A DNA stretch of 64,000 nt from Rhizobiaceae bacterium. Lineage in GTDB: Bacteria > Pseudomonadota > Alphaproteobacteria > Rhizobiales > Rhizobiaceae. Positions 54,490-62,795 of this stretch are shown here, one piece after another; the first letter of the stretch is position 1; each line of letters opens with the position of its first letter. The stretch spans positions 1 through 64,000 of the forward strand of contig JAHBYV010000004.1 of the NCBI GenBank assembly GCA_019635795.1. The letters are read 5' to 3'. A model generated the notes under the pieces. That model was not told the origin of the DNA, ran no database searches, and saw nothing but the letters and a program-made list of their open reading frames with translations. Both the position numbers and the translations under genes were made by a program.

Positions 54490-55231
54490 GGCGGTTCTGG
54501 AGATAGCTGGCCTGTGCAAGCGCTTTGGTGCGCTATTGGCTACAGATAACGTCAATCTCGAACTTCGTGCTGGCGAAATTCACGCGCTGATAGGGCCGAA
54601 CGGTGCGGGCAAGACAACGTTGATGCAACAAATATCCGGTGTGCTTTCAACAGATTCCGGTTCGATCCGCTTCCTCGGGAGAGATGTATCCAATCTAGGT
54701 GTTGCGGCTCGGGCAAGGCTTGGGCTTGGCCGAACATTCCAGATTTCATCGGTCATCCCTGAGTTCTCCGCACTGCGCAACGTCATGCTCGCGGTGCAGT
54801 CGCGGCAGGGCACGAGTATGCGTTTCTTTTCTTCAACCCGCTCGGATCGTTCATTGATTGAACCGGCGATGGAAAACCTTGTACGTGTGGGGCTTGCCGA
54901 CCGTGCAGCCACGGCTGCTGCCGAGATGTCTCATGGCGAACGGCGTCGGCTTGAAATTGCCATTGCGCTAGCGCTCGATGCAAAAGCCTTTTTGCTCGAC
55001 GAACCTATGGCGGGGCTGGGGCCGGAGGGAACCAAAGCCCTGACAAATCTGCTATCAGAGCTTAGAAACGTCGCGCCCATTCTTCTGGTCGAACACGATA
55101 TGGATGCCGTTTTCTCGTTGGCGGATTGTGTTTCAGTGCTTATGTCCGGGCGGGTGATCGCTAGCGGACCTGCTGACGAAATCCGCAAGGATGCCACAGT
55201 GCGCACTGCCTATCTGGGAGGCGGGGCATGA
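54482..55231 (+). CDS. Branched-chain-type ABC ATPase, LivG-like (importer 1)
   Basis: A 249-residue ATPase. Walker A GPNGAGKTTLM, GLGRTFQISSVIPEFS at the Q-loop region, signature in the LivG form MSHGERRRLEIAIAL, Walker B AFLLDEPMAGLG and H-loop LVEHDMDAVF. It is shorter than some LivG proteins but within range. The start lies inside the LivM-like gene; the stop overlaps the LivF-like start. Confidence 0.92.
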   Translation: MTEAVLEIAGLCKRFGALLATDNVNLELRAGEIHALIGPNGAGKTTLMQQISGVLSTDSGSIRFLGRDVSNLGVAARARLGLGRTFQISSVIPEFSALRNVMLAVQSRQGTSMRFFSSTRSDRSLIEPAMENLVRVGLADRAATAAAEMSHGERRRLEIAIALALDAKAFLLDEPMAGLGPEGTKALTNLLSELRNVAPILLVEHDMDAVFSLADCVSVLMSGRVIASGPADEIRKDATVRTAYLGGGA

Positions 55232-55914
55232 GCCTTCTTACAGTCTCCGGCATTGAAAGCTGGTATGGGGCAAGTCAGGCCCTGTTCGGTGTTGACCTTA
55301 CAGTCGGGGAAGGGGAGGTCGTTGCGTTGATGGGGCGCAACGGCATGGGAAAGACAACTACCATCCGCAGCATTTGCGGCCTGACACCCGCCCGGAAGGG
55401 CAGGATCGTATTCTCCGGATCGGATATCACGCATCAAAAATCCTTTCGCATTGCGCGTGCGGGCATTGGGCTTGTGCCGGAGGGACGGCGCTGCTTTGCC
55501 AATCTCGACGTGTCCGAGAATCTGGTCGCTACAGCTCGACCCGGACAGTGGACGCTGGACGCAGTGATTGAGCTTTTTCCCCGTCTGGGTGAACGCCTGT
55601 CACAGTCGGCTGCAACACTGTCCGGCGGGGAACAGCAAATGCTGGCTATCGGGCGCGCGTTGATGACCAACCCGCGACTTCTGATATTGGATGAGGCTAC
55701 AGAGGGTCTTGCGCCGGTTGTTCGCGATGACATTTGGCGCGCCGTTCGCTCGCTCAAACAATCCGGCCTGTCGATCCTCGTTGTCGACAAGACATTGTCC
55801 GAACTTATGCCGGTTGCAGACAGTTGCGTCGTACTTGAAAAAGGCAGCACAGCCTGGACCGGCAGTCCTGCCGACCTGACGGCTGAACTTCAGGATCGCT
55901 ATCTCGGCGTTTGA
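55228..55914 (+). CDS. Branched-chain-type ABC ATPase, LivF-like (importer 1)
   Basis: A 228-residue ATPase. Walker A GRNGMGKTTTIRSI, LVPEGRRCFANLDVSENL (the LivF PEGR motif), signature LSGGEQQMLAIGRAL, and LLILDEATEGLAPVV as Walker B. After Walker B the usual VEQN loop is VVDKTLSEL, a modest departure. It ends importer 1. A gap of 179 bases to the next binding protein likely contains a new promoter. Confidence 0.9.
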   Translation: MSLLTVSGIESWYGASQALFGVDLTVGEGEVVALMGRNGMGKTTTIRSICGLTPARKGRIVFSGSDITHQKSFRIARAGIGLVPEGRRCFANLDVSENLVATARPGQWTLDAVIELFPRLGERLSQSAATLSGGEQQMLAIGRALMTNPRLLILDEATEGLAPVVRDDIWRAVRSLKQSGLSILVVDKTLSELMPVADSCVVLEKGSTAWTGSPADLTAELQDRYLGV

Positions 55915-56093
55915 ACGGCTTGTGCTGCTGAGGTCGGGACGCGAACTTTCAAAGTTAGTCTGCGGCCCTTCCGAGAACCCGTTGGATTCACATATAGCAG
56001 GTATAATTGCCAAAATTGGATAGCCTGCAATCTCACCCGCACAAATAATGTTTCCAATAATACATGGGAACAATTTGTAGGGGAGACTAAGAA

Positions 56094-57317
56094 ATGAAGG
56101 GAAGCTCCAAGACTTTATTGCTAAGCCGACGCCATTTGCTCAAATCAGGGGCATTCGCGCTGGCAGCTCCAGCCATTCTGCCTCGAAGTGCTTTTGCCCA
56201 GCAGGCGAAAACAATCAGGATAGGTGGCGCTGTGCCGCTTTCTGGTCCGGTTGCCTATTGGGGCCATTCGACAGCGCAGGGCTTTATTGATGGCGCGGCA
56301 GTTATCAATGCTGCTGGTGGCGTCATGATTGGTGGCGAGCCTCATATGATCGAGGTCATCAATTATGACACCAAAGGGGAGGTTGCTGACTCGCGCGCTG
56401 CAACAATGCGTCTCGTTGAGCAGGACAAGTGCAAATATGTTTTCAGTCAGGCAGCAGCCTCAACTGTCGGCATGCTGCAGGTCACGGAGCCTGCAGGAGT
56501 GCTTTCGATCGTGGCGTGCTGGGGATATCTTGATCTTTTCGGAACGAAGTACCCACTACACTTCCGGGCCGAAATGTCGGACTATGAGCAGGGCTTTGCA
56601 TACATCCCGTTCATGCAGGAGAAATTTGGCAAGGACGCTCTGAAGACCGCAGCGTTTATCGGTCCCAACGATCAGGATGGCACTGATTGCCATTTCTCCT
56701 ACAAGCGCTTGATGGACTATTACGGGATTACCCAGAAGGCTGCCGAATTCTATAACTGGGAAGATACAGATTTCTATCCAATTGTTGCCAAGACAATCGC
56801 TGATAAACCCGATTTCATCGTAACGAGCCCATCACCACCCGGCATAACTGCATCCATTATCAAGGCAGCGCGCGAGCTCGGATATGGTGGTCCCATCTCA
56901 TCCCCTGCTGCCTCTGAAACCAAGACTATTCTGGAGGTCGCTGGCGAACACGCTGATGGTGTGGTTTTGCCCGTAACGAATGTCGAGCCGTCCACCGATA
57001 CGCAGAAAGCTATCGAGAAGCGGTTCCTAGATCGTTTCGGCTCGTTCAATGCGCTTGCCGGAAACTATTCATGGTGGATTTATTCGCTTAAGGCGGCATG
57101 GGAGAAAGCCGGCACGGCAGAAGACACAAAAGCTGTTGCTGAAGCGTTGGCGCAAGTCGAACTCGACGACACCTATGTCGGGAAAGTGAAGTGGGGCGGC
57201 GAAAAGTCGTTCGGTGTTGCTCGCCAAGGCATCTACGACTGCTACACAACTACCATCGACAAGGGTGTGGCGAAGGTCGAAGATATACGCTTCCCGGCGC
57301 TCCCCGAAGATTACTGA
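56094..57317 (+). CDS. Branched-chain-type ABC substrate-binding protein with Tat signal (importer 2)
   Basis: A 407-residue LivJ-like protein. The N-terminus has the twin-arginine motif SRRHLLKSG and a hydrophobic run ending SAFAQQ, so export in folded form is likely. IRIGGAVPLSGPVAYWGHST starts the mature fold; later SPAASETKTILEVAGEHADG lines the cleft region. A ribosome site (AGGGGAG) precedes the ATG. It is not a close copy of the importer 1 protein: length, signal type and ligand region differ, so the two importers probably take up different substrates. Context suggests a diol or its precursor. Confidence 0.92.
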   Translation: MKGSSKTLLLSRRHLLKSGAFALAAPAILPRSAFAQQAKTIRIGGAVPLSGPVAYWGHSTAQGFIDGAAVINAAGGVMIGGEPHMIEVINYDTKGEVADSRAATMRLVEQDKCKYVFSQAAASTVGMLQVTEPAGVLSIVACWGYLDLFGTKYPLHFRAEMSDYEQGFAYIPFMQEKFGKDALKTAAFIGPNDQDGTDCHFSYKRLMDYYGITQKAAEFYNWEDTDFYPIVAKTIADKPDFIVTSPSPPGITASIIKAARELGYGGPISSPAASETKTILEVAGEHADGVVLPVTNVEPSTDTQKAIEKRFLDRFGSFNALAGNYSWWIYSLKAAWEKAGTAEDTKAVAEALAQVELDDTYVGKVKWGGEKSFGVARQGIYDCYTTTIDKGVAKVEDIRFPALPEDY

Positions 57318-57337
57318 AGCAACTTTTGACACAATAA

Positions 57338-57358
57338 TCCGGGCCCACGGGGCCCGGA
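57338..57358 (+). terminator. Hairpin after the importer 2 binding-protein gene
   Basis: TCCGGGCCC (57338-57346) pairs with GGGCCCGGA (57350-57358) around a three-base loop. It is the strongest of the binding-protein stems and lacks a T-run, so it is more likely to protect the upstream message than to end transcription. Confidence 0.75.
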
Positions 57359-57394
57359 ACCGCTCAACCATGCCGTCCAGCGGAGAAACCTTGC

Positions 57395-58258
57395 ATGAGC
57401 GATCTGCTCCAGATGGGCCTGACCGGGATTAATCTCGGTCTGATGTATGGGCTGATTGCCATCGGCCTGACACTGATATTCGGCGTTATGCGTATAATCC
57501 AATACGCGCACGGCGAAATGTTCATGCTTGGCGCATTCGTTCTTTATTATTGGACGGCCGAATTCGGTCTACCTTATTGGCCCGGTGTGGCGGTCAGTGC
57601 CATAATCATATTCGGGCTGGGTGCTTTGTTGCAGGTCACGCTATTTCGACCGCTTCAGGGAAAGAATATCCTGTATTCACTGGCCGTTTCGCTCGGCCTC
57701 GTTCTGATAATATCCGGAAGTGGGCAGTTAATCTTCGGTACGATCACCAAAGGCATCCCAAGTGCGGTGACCGGTGGGGTTTTGATCGGTGGGGCTTATC
57801 TCTCCTATGAGCGGATCGTGATTTCGTCCGTATCTATCGCTTTGATCGTGGGGCTTTGGGCGTTTCTCAGGCTGTCGGTCACCGGCCTTGCTATACGCGC
57901 CGTTGCTGAAGACCCCGATACCGCGGCGCTGCAAGGCATCCAGACGAAACGGATTCACTGGATTGCTTTCGGATTGGGCTCGGCGCTCGCGGCGATTGCC
58001 GGCTGTATGATGGGTTCGTTGCTTTCAATCGTGCCAACGATGGGTTTTCTCGCAACGATCAAGGCATTCATGATCGTCATCATGGGCGGGTTGGGCTCCG
58101 TCATAGGCGCGCTGGTTGGCGGACTGATCCTGGGAATGATCGACTCGGTCGTCACCACAACAATCAGCGGTGACATCGCGCTCATACTGAGCTTCGTCGT
58201 TATCTTCCTGATCCTCGTTTTCAGGCCTGCAGGCCTGTTCGGGCAGAACTGGGAGTGA
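57395..58258 (+). CDS. Branched-chain-type ABC permease, LivH-like (importer 2)
   Basis: A 287-residue permease. GINLGLMYGLIAIGLTLIFG and VMRIIQYAHGEMFMLGAFVL give the LivH pattern (here YAHG). LAIRAVAEDPDTAALQGI is the coupling loop, and MIVIMGGLGSVIGALVGGLI the conserved C-terminal segment. The gene is 77 bases after the binding protein, across the hairpin. Confidence 0.92.
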   Translation: MSDLLQMGLTGINLGLMYGLIAIGLTLIFGVMRIIQYAHGEMFMLGAFVLYYWTAEFGLPYWPGVAVSAIIIFGLGALLQVTLFRPLQGKNILYSLAVSLGLVLIISGSGQLIFGTITKGIPSAVTGGVLIGGAYLSYERIVISSVSIALIVGLWAFLRLSVTGLAIRAVAEDPDTAALQGIQTKRIHWIAFGLGSALAAIAGCMMGSLLSIVPTMGFLATIKAFMIVIMGGLGSVIGALVGGLILGMIDSVVTTTISGDIALILSFVVIFLILVFRPAGLFGQNWE

Positions 58259-58326
58259 CGTCATGGCGAACCATCTTAACGTTGCGCGCAACGGCTTGAC
58301 CAAGATCGACATGCAGGAACTTTTCC

Positions 58327-59298
58327 ATGACGGAAATTGATCTACCACATCGCATCGCCTGGGGCGCGCTATTGCTGGTTGCGCTGCTTGCACCCATCAT
58401 TGTCGGGTTTGATCCTTATCTCACGCATGTCGGAATCATTATTGCGTTCAACGTTGCTCTGGCGACCACGCTCTGGATGATATGGAGCCTCGGCGTAATC
58501 TCGTTCGCTCACGCGGGGTTTATGGGCGTGGGTGCCTACGCTTCAGCTCTTGTGCTGCACAAGCTCGGCCTGTCGATGTGGTTTGGCCTTTGGATTGGGG
58601 CTATGGTCTGCGGTGCACTGGCGCTTTTCATATCCCTGCCATTGATGCGTACTCGCGCAGTTTATTTCTTCATGGCGTCGTGGGCAGTTGGCGAAGTTAT
58701 TAAACGTAACTTTGCATATTTTAAAGATTTTTTCGGCGGGTGGGACGGCATTTTTGACATCAAGCCTCCCGTGCTGGACCTGATGTTCGTGCAGATCGAT
58801 TTTGCGAACCGGACAGCCTATTATTATCTCGCGCTTCTGTTCGTTTCGCTCACTGTATGGGTTGTTTACCGTATCAATTCGTCGCGCACGGGAATGATCT
58901 ATTGGGCAATTCACGAAAACGAACTGCTCGCCGCTCATACCGGCATAAACGTGTTTAGGCACAAGGTGATCTGCTTCACCATAGCCTGTACGCTGGTAGG
59001 AATAACGGGTGCGCTCTATGCGCACTACCAAACATACATAAGTCCCAAGAGCTTCGACATCTGGAAATCTGAATTTGCGCTTGTTCATCTCATTGTGGGT
59101 GGCCTGACAACTGTGGGCGGACCGGTGGCAGGAGCAATTTCTCTAACCATTGTTGATGAGGTTTTGCGCGCATCCGGTTATTTTCGCACCATTTTCTTCG
59201 GCGTGGTTCTCATTGCTTCCGTACTGCTGCTCCCCGGTGGACTGGAAACTATACCAAGGCGGATACGTGCCATTTTCCAGCGCGATTCTCATAAGTGA
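58327..59298 (+). CDS. Branched-chain-type ABC permease, LivM-like (importer 2)
   Basis: A 323-residue permease. LGVISFAHAGFMGVGAYASA is the LivM signature; WAIHENELLAAHTGINVFRH is the coupling loop and LIVGGLTTVGGPVAGAISLT the C-terminal motif. It lies 68 bases after the LivH-like gene. That gap contains an ATG frame of 25 codons overlapping this start, which I consider non-coding. Confidence 0.92.
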   Translation: MTEIDLPHRIAWGALLLVALLAPIIVGFDPYLTHVGIIIAFNVALATTLWMIWSLGVISFAHAGFMGVGAYASALVLHKLGLSMWFGLWIGAMVCGALALFISLPLMRTRAVYFFMASWAVGEVIKRNFAYFKDFFGGWDGIFDIKPPVLDLMFVQIDFANRTAYYYLALLFVSLTVWVVYRINSSRTGMIYWAIHENELLAAHTGINVFRHKVICFTIACTLVGITGALYAHYQTYISPKSFDIWKSEFALVHLIVGGLTTVGGPVAGAISLTIVDEVLRASGYFRTIFFGVVLIASVLLLPGGLETIPRRIRAIFQRDSHK

Positions 59299-59307
59299 GG
59301 CGACATC

Positions 59308-60078
59308 ATGCATGAGCTTGAAGTCAAAAACCTCAAAATGAAATTCGGCGGTGTGACCGCCATCGCCGGATTGGACATGGCTGTCGAGGAGAACGAAATT
59401 CGTGGTTTGATTGGACCTAACGGCGCCGGAAAAACCACACTTTTCAACGCGTGCTCGGGTAGATATCCGATCACTTCAGGCGACATCTTGTACCGTGGGC
59501 GAAAGATCAGTGGACTGAAGCCTCACGAAATTGCTGCCGAGGGGCTGGTGCGCACTTTTCAGCACGTTACGCTCTTCAAGAATTTTTCTGTTTTGAACAA
59601 TGTCATTGCGGGCGGCTATCTGCACGCACAGCACAGCTACATTGGGTCACTTCTGGCTTCGCGCCGAACGCGTGAGGCAGAAGCAGGGAGCAGGCGTCGC
59701 GCGCTCGAAATTCTGGATTTTGTTGGTCTTGGGCGCATTGCCAACCAGGAAGCCTCGACGTTGCCGCACGGGCACCAGAAAATGCTGGGTATCGCAATCG
59801 CGCTGGCGGCTGAGCCAAGGATGCTGATGCTTGATGAGCCGTGCGCAGGCATGAATAGTGACGAGTCCCGCGAGATGATTTCGCTGGTACGGCGAATCCG
59901 CGACACAGGTGTAACCATCATGCTCATTGAACATGACATGAAGGTTGTTATGGGCTTGTGTGACAGCATTACCGTGCTGAATTTTGGTAACAAGATCGCT
60001 GAAGGAACGCCCGAAGAAGTGCGTGCCAATCCTGAAGTGCGTGAAGCATATCTGGGGAGCCAGGCTCATGTTGCTTGA
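59308..60078 (+). CDS. Branched-chain-type ABC ATPase, LivG-like (importer 2)
   Basis: A 256-residue ATPase. Walker A GPNGAGKTTLFNAC, LVRTFQHVTLFKNFSVLNN (Q-loop region), signature in the form LPHGHQKMLGIAIAL, Walker B MLMLDEPCAGMN and H-loop LIEHDMKVVM. GAGGCGACATC precedes the ATG. The last bases overlap the LivF-like gene by eleven. Confidence 0.92.
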   Translation: MHELEVKNLKMKFGGVTAIAGLDMAVEENEIRGLIGPNGAGKTTLFNACSGRYPITSGDILYRGRKISGLKPHEIAAEGLVRTFQHVTLFKNFSVLNNVIAGGYLHAQHSYIGSLLASRRTREAEAGSRRRALEILDFVGLGRIANQEASTLPHGHQKMLGIAIALAAEPRMLMLDEPCAGMNSDESREMISLVRRIRDTGVTIMLIEHDMKVVMGLCDSITVLNFGNKIAEGTPEEVRANPEVREAYLGSQAHVA

Positions 60079-60775
60079 GGTAAAAGACCTGTACGTCAAT
60101 TACGGGAAGGTCGCCGCAATCAAGGGCGTTTCAATGGGTTTGGAGCGCGGTGGCATCATAACCCTGATCGGAGCGAATGGAGCTGGAAAGAGCTCAATCC
60201 TCAAGGCGATATCGGGACTTGTGAAACCCACTTCCGGCACAATCCATTTTGACGGTGCACGCATCGACGGGCAGCCTGCAAGCAAGGTTGTGGGGATGGG
60301 GATTGTCACCGTTCCGGAAGGCCGCAGGCTCTTCAAGCTGATGACAGTTCGGGAAAATCTGCGCCTTGGTGCGTTTCTTGATCGGGATCGCGCTCGGATA
60401 AGCCGTTCCATTGAGGAGGTGTTCGAGCGCTTTCCGGTTCTGCGCGAGAAACAACACCTGCCTTCAGGCAAGCTTTCGGGCGGGCAGCAACAGATGGTCG
60501 CTATTGGTCGTGCACTTATGGCGCAGCCAAAGGTATTGCTGATGGATGAGCCATCCTTGGGGCTCTCGCCCAAAATGATCGATGAGATCGCCGAATTGAT
60601 CGTTCAATTGCGTGCATCCGGTCTATCGATCGTTCTTGTCGAGCAGAACGCCAACCTGGCGCTGCAACTATCCGATTTTGGATATGTACTTGAGACCGGC
60701 ACGATCGCCGTAAGCGGACCGTCTCCCGAGCTGCTGGTCGATCCGGAAGTCACTCGCGCTTACCTTGGTGCGTAA
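60068..60775 (+). CDS. Branched-chain-type ABC ATPase, LivF-like (importer 2)
   Basis: A 235-residue ATPase starting at the ATG inside the preceding gene's end (MLLEVKDLYVNYG). Walker A GANGAGKSSILKAI, VPEGRRLFKLMTVRENL, signature LSGGQQQMVAIGRAL, Walker B VLLMDEPSLGLSP and LVEQNANLAL are all standard. The frame extends upstream to 59984 but overlaps the LivG-like gene, so the shorter start is used. It completes importer 2 and leads directly into the alcohol dehydrogenase gene. Confidence 0.92.
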   Translation: MLLEVKDLYVNYGKVAAIKGVSMGLERGGIITLIGANGAGKSSILKAISGLVKPTSGTIHFDGARIDGQPASKVVGMGIVTVPEGRRLFKLMTVRENLRLGAFLDRDRARISRSIEEVFERFPVLREKQHLPSGKLSGGQQQMVAIGRALMAQPKVLLMDEPSLGLSPKMIDEIAELIVQLRASGLSIVLVEQNANLALQLSDFGYVLETGTIAVSGPSPELLVDPEVTRAYLGA

Positions 60776-60806
60776 GCGAGTCTGGAGCGGATGCGGGAAG
60801 GACATC

Positions 60807-61997
60807 ATGCCGTATGAATTTGTAGGGAAATGGACGTATCCGACCCTGATCTACGTCGGACCGGGGAAATTTGCATCCCTTGCCGAACATGTCGTGTCGC
60901 TGGGGATGAAGCGCCCGCTGCTTGTTACTGACCGGGGGCTGGCTAATCAAAGCATGATTGTGACTGCGATGCAGCGGCTGATTGCATCTGGCCTTGAGGC
61001 AGGGCTGTTTTCTGACGTGCAGGGTAATCCCACCGACAAAAATCTGGCTGCGGGAATTGATGCCTTTCGGCGTGGCGGTCATGACGGCGTAATCGTCATC
61101 GGGGGCGGTTCCGCAATGGACGTCGGGAAGCTTGTGGCTTTGATGGAAGGGCAAACAATCCCGGTTTGGGATCTTGAGGATATTGGAGACTGGTGGACGC
61201 GCGCAGATGCTAGCGCGATTCACCCCATTTTGGCCGTGCCGACAACAGCGGGCACAGGCTCGGAAGTGGGGCGCGCAGCGGTCCTTACAAATACCACCGA
61301 TCACACCAAGCGAATTATCTTTCATCCGAAGATGCTCCCATCTCTGGTGATTGGAGATCCTGAGTTGGCAATTGCCTTGCCCTCATCATTAACCGCTGCG
61401 ACAGGCATGGACGCGTTGACACACAGTTTTGAAGCTTTTTGTGTCGAAAGCTTTCATCCTCTGGCTGATGGCATCGCGCTGGAATCGCTGCGTCTCATAC
61501 ATGAGTATCTTCCAAGGGCGGTAGAGAACGGTCGCGATCTCGAGGCACGCACCATGATGTTTGCCGCTGCATTAATGGGTGGGACGGCCTTTCAGAAGGG
61601 CCTCGGCGCTGTGCATTCTATCGCTCATCCGCTCGGTGCGTTGCGGGATGTTCAGCACGGTTTGGCGAATGGTGTGCTGTTGCCCTATGTGGCGGCATTC
61701 AACCGCCCGGTGATAGAGCCGAAGGTTGAACGCATTGCGCATATGCTGCGCATCGATAACGGGTTTGACGGCTTCCAGAACTGGCTGATCGATCTGCGTG
61801 CAAAAATTGGCATTCCTCATACACTGGCAGAAGTAGGAGCGAGATTGGAGGATGCCGACGAAATTGCGGAAAAAGCGATGGCTGATCCTTCTACCAGCGC
61901 TAATCCGCGCAAGATGAATGTGAGCGAATTTCGTAAGCTCTATGTTGCGGCCGTCACCGGAGACCTTGCGGCTGTCACGACAAGGGAGGCAGCGTAA
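60807..61997 (+). CDS. Iron-containing alcohol dehydrogenase
   Basis: A 396-residue group III alcohol dehydrogenase (FucO/DhaT/lactaldehyde-reductase type). NAD-binding GGGSAMDVGKLVALM, AVPTTAGTGSEVGRAAVLTN, and metal histidines in AVHSIAHPLGALRDVQHGLANG are present. The ATG at 60807 follows GGAAGGAC. It interconverts an alcohol and aldehyde. Next to a diol dehydratase it may reduce the aldehyde product (as propanol or 1,3-propanediol dehydrogenase does) or oxidise an alcohol precursor. Confidence 0.92.
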   Translation: MPYEFVGKWTYPTLIYVGPGKFASLAEHVVSLGMKRPLLVTDRGLANQSMIVTAMQRLIASGLEAGLFSDVQGNPTDKNLAAGIDAFRRGGHDGVIVIGGGSAMDVGKLVALMEGQTIPVWDLEDIGDWWTRADASAIHPILAVPTTAGTGSEVGRAAVLTNTTDHTKRIIFHPKMLPSLVIGDPELAIALPSSLTAATGMDALTHSFEAFCVESFHPLADGIALESLRLIHEYLPRAVENGRDLEARTMMFAAALMGGTAFQKGLGAVHSIAHPLGALRDVQHGLANGVLLPYVAAFNRPVIEPKVERIAHMLRIDNGFDGFQNWLIDLRAKIGIPHTLAEVGARLEDADEIAEKAMADPSTSANPRKMNVSEFRKLYVAAVTGDLAAVTTREAA

Positions 61998-62770
61998 TGT
62001 TCAACAGCCTGGCCGGCCGCAGTGCCATCGTAACAGGAGCCTCCAAGGGAATTGGTCGCGGAATCGCGCAAGCGCTCGCTCGTCAGGGAGCGCGTGTAAC
62101 GCTTGTCGCAAAAGGGGCGCAGGCGCTGGAGACAGTAAGGGCAGGGATGGCAGACGCAGGCGGGGAGGTGCGCACCGCAATCTGCGACGTGGCTGACTGG
62201 GATCAGGTGCGCGCCAAGACCGACGAGGCGGCGCAGGCGCAGGGCGGGCTTTCCATATTATGCGCAAACGCTGGGATATATCCGCAGACCGCGATGGCGG
62301 ATATGGACCCCGGTGAGTGGGATCACGTCATGGCTGTCAATCTCCGATCGGCCTTCTTGTGCGTCAAGGCAGCGATACCGCATTTCAAGAAAAATGGCGG
62401 CGGCAGGATAATTTTGACATCATCGATAACCGGTCCAGTCACTGGTTATCGGGGCTGGACACATTACGGGGCATCCAAAGCTGCCCAGTTGGGTTTCATG
62501 CGATCTGCCGCGATGGAGCTCGCCAAAGATAATGTTACGATTAATGCTGTGCTTCCGGGCAACATTCTGACTGAGGGCTTTGAGGGCAATGGCCCTGAAT
62601 ACCTCGCTGCAATGGAGGCGTCTGTGCCGCTTGGCCGGCTAGGTACGGTGGATGATGTCGCCAATGCGGTGTTGTTCCTGGCCTCCGACGAAGCGGGGTA
62701 CATAACGGCTCAGCAGATTATCGTGGATGGTGGACAGGTCGTGCCAGAATCGCTCGACGCGATGGCCTGA
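61997..62770 (+). CDS. SDR-family oxidoreductase
   Basis: A 257-residue short-chain dehydrogenase. The cofactor motif is IVTGASKGIGRGIAQAL, then LCANAGIYP (NAG), catalytic Ser in LTSSITGPVTGYRG, and Tyr-Lys in HYGASKAAQLG; the C-terminus ends IIVDGGQVVPE. Its ATG overlaps the stop of the alcohol dehydrogenase (TAATG). Similar enzymes reduce 3-oxoacyl compounds or oxidise secondary alcohols. It is placed to interconvert a ketone and the diol used by the next gene; that is inference. Confidence 0.92.
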   Translation: MFNSLAGRSAIVTGASKGIGRGIAQALARQGARVTLVAKGAQALETVRAGMADAGGEVRTAICDVADWDQVRAKTDEAAQAQGGLSILCANAGIYPQTAMADMDPGEWDHVMAVNLRSAFLCVKAAIPHFKKNGGGRIILTSSITGPVTGYRGWTHYGASKAAQLGFMRSAAMELAKDNVTINAVLPGNILTEGFEGNGPEYLAAMEASVPLGRLGTVDDVANAVLFLASDEAGYITAQQIIVDGGQVVPESLDAMA

Positions 62771-62795
62771 GCGAGCGGATGGGCAGGAGTCTGCT

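Noticed and set aside
58263..58340. Twenty-five-codon ATG frame between the importer 2 permease genes
   Set aside because: It overlaps the LivM-like start, has no recognised leader features, and is more easily explained by chance.
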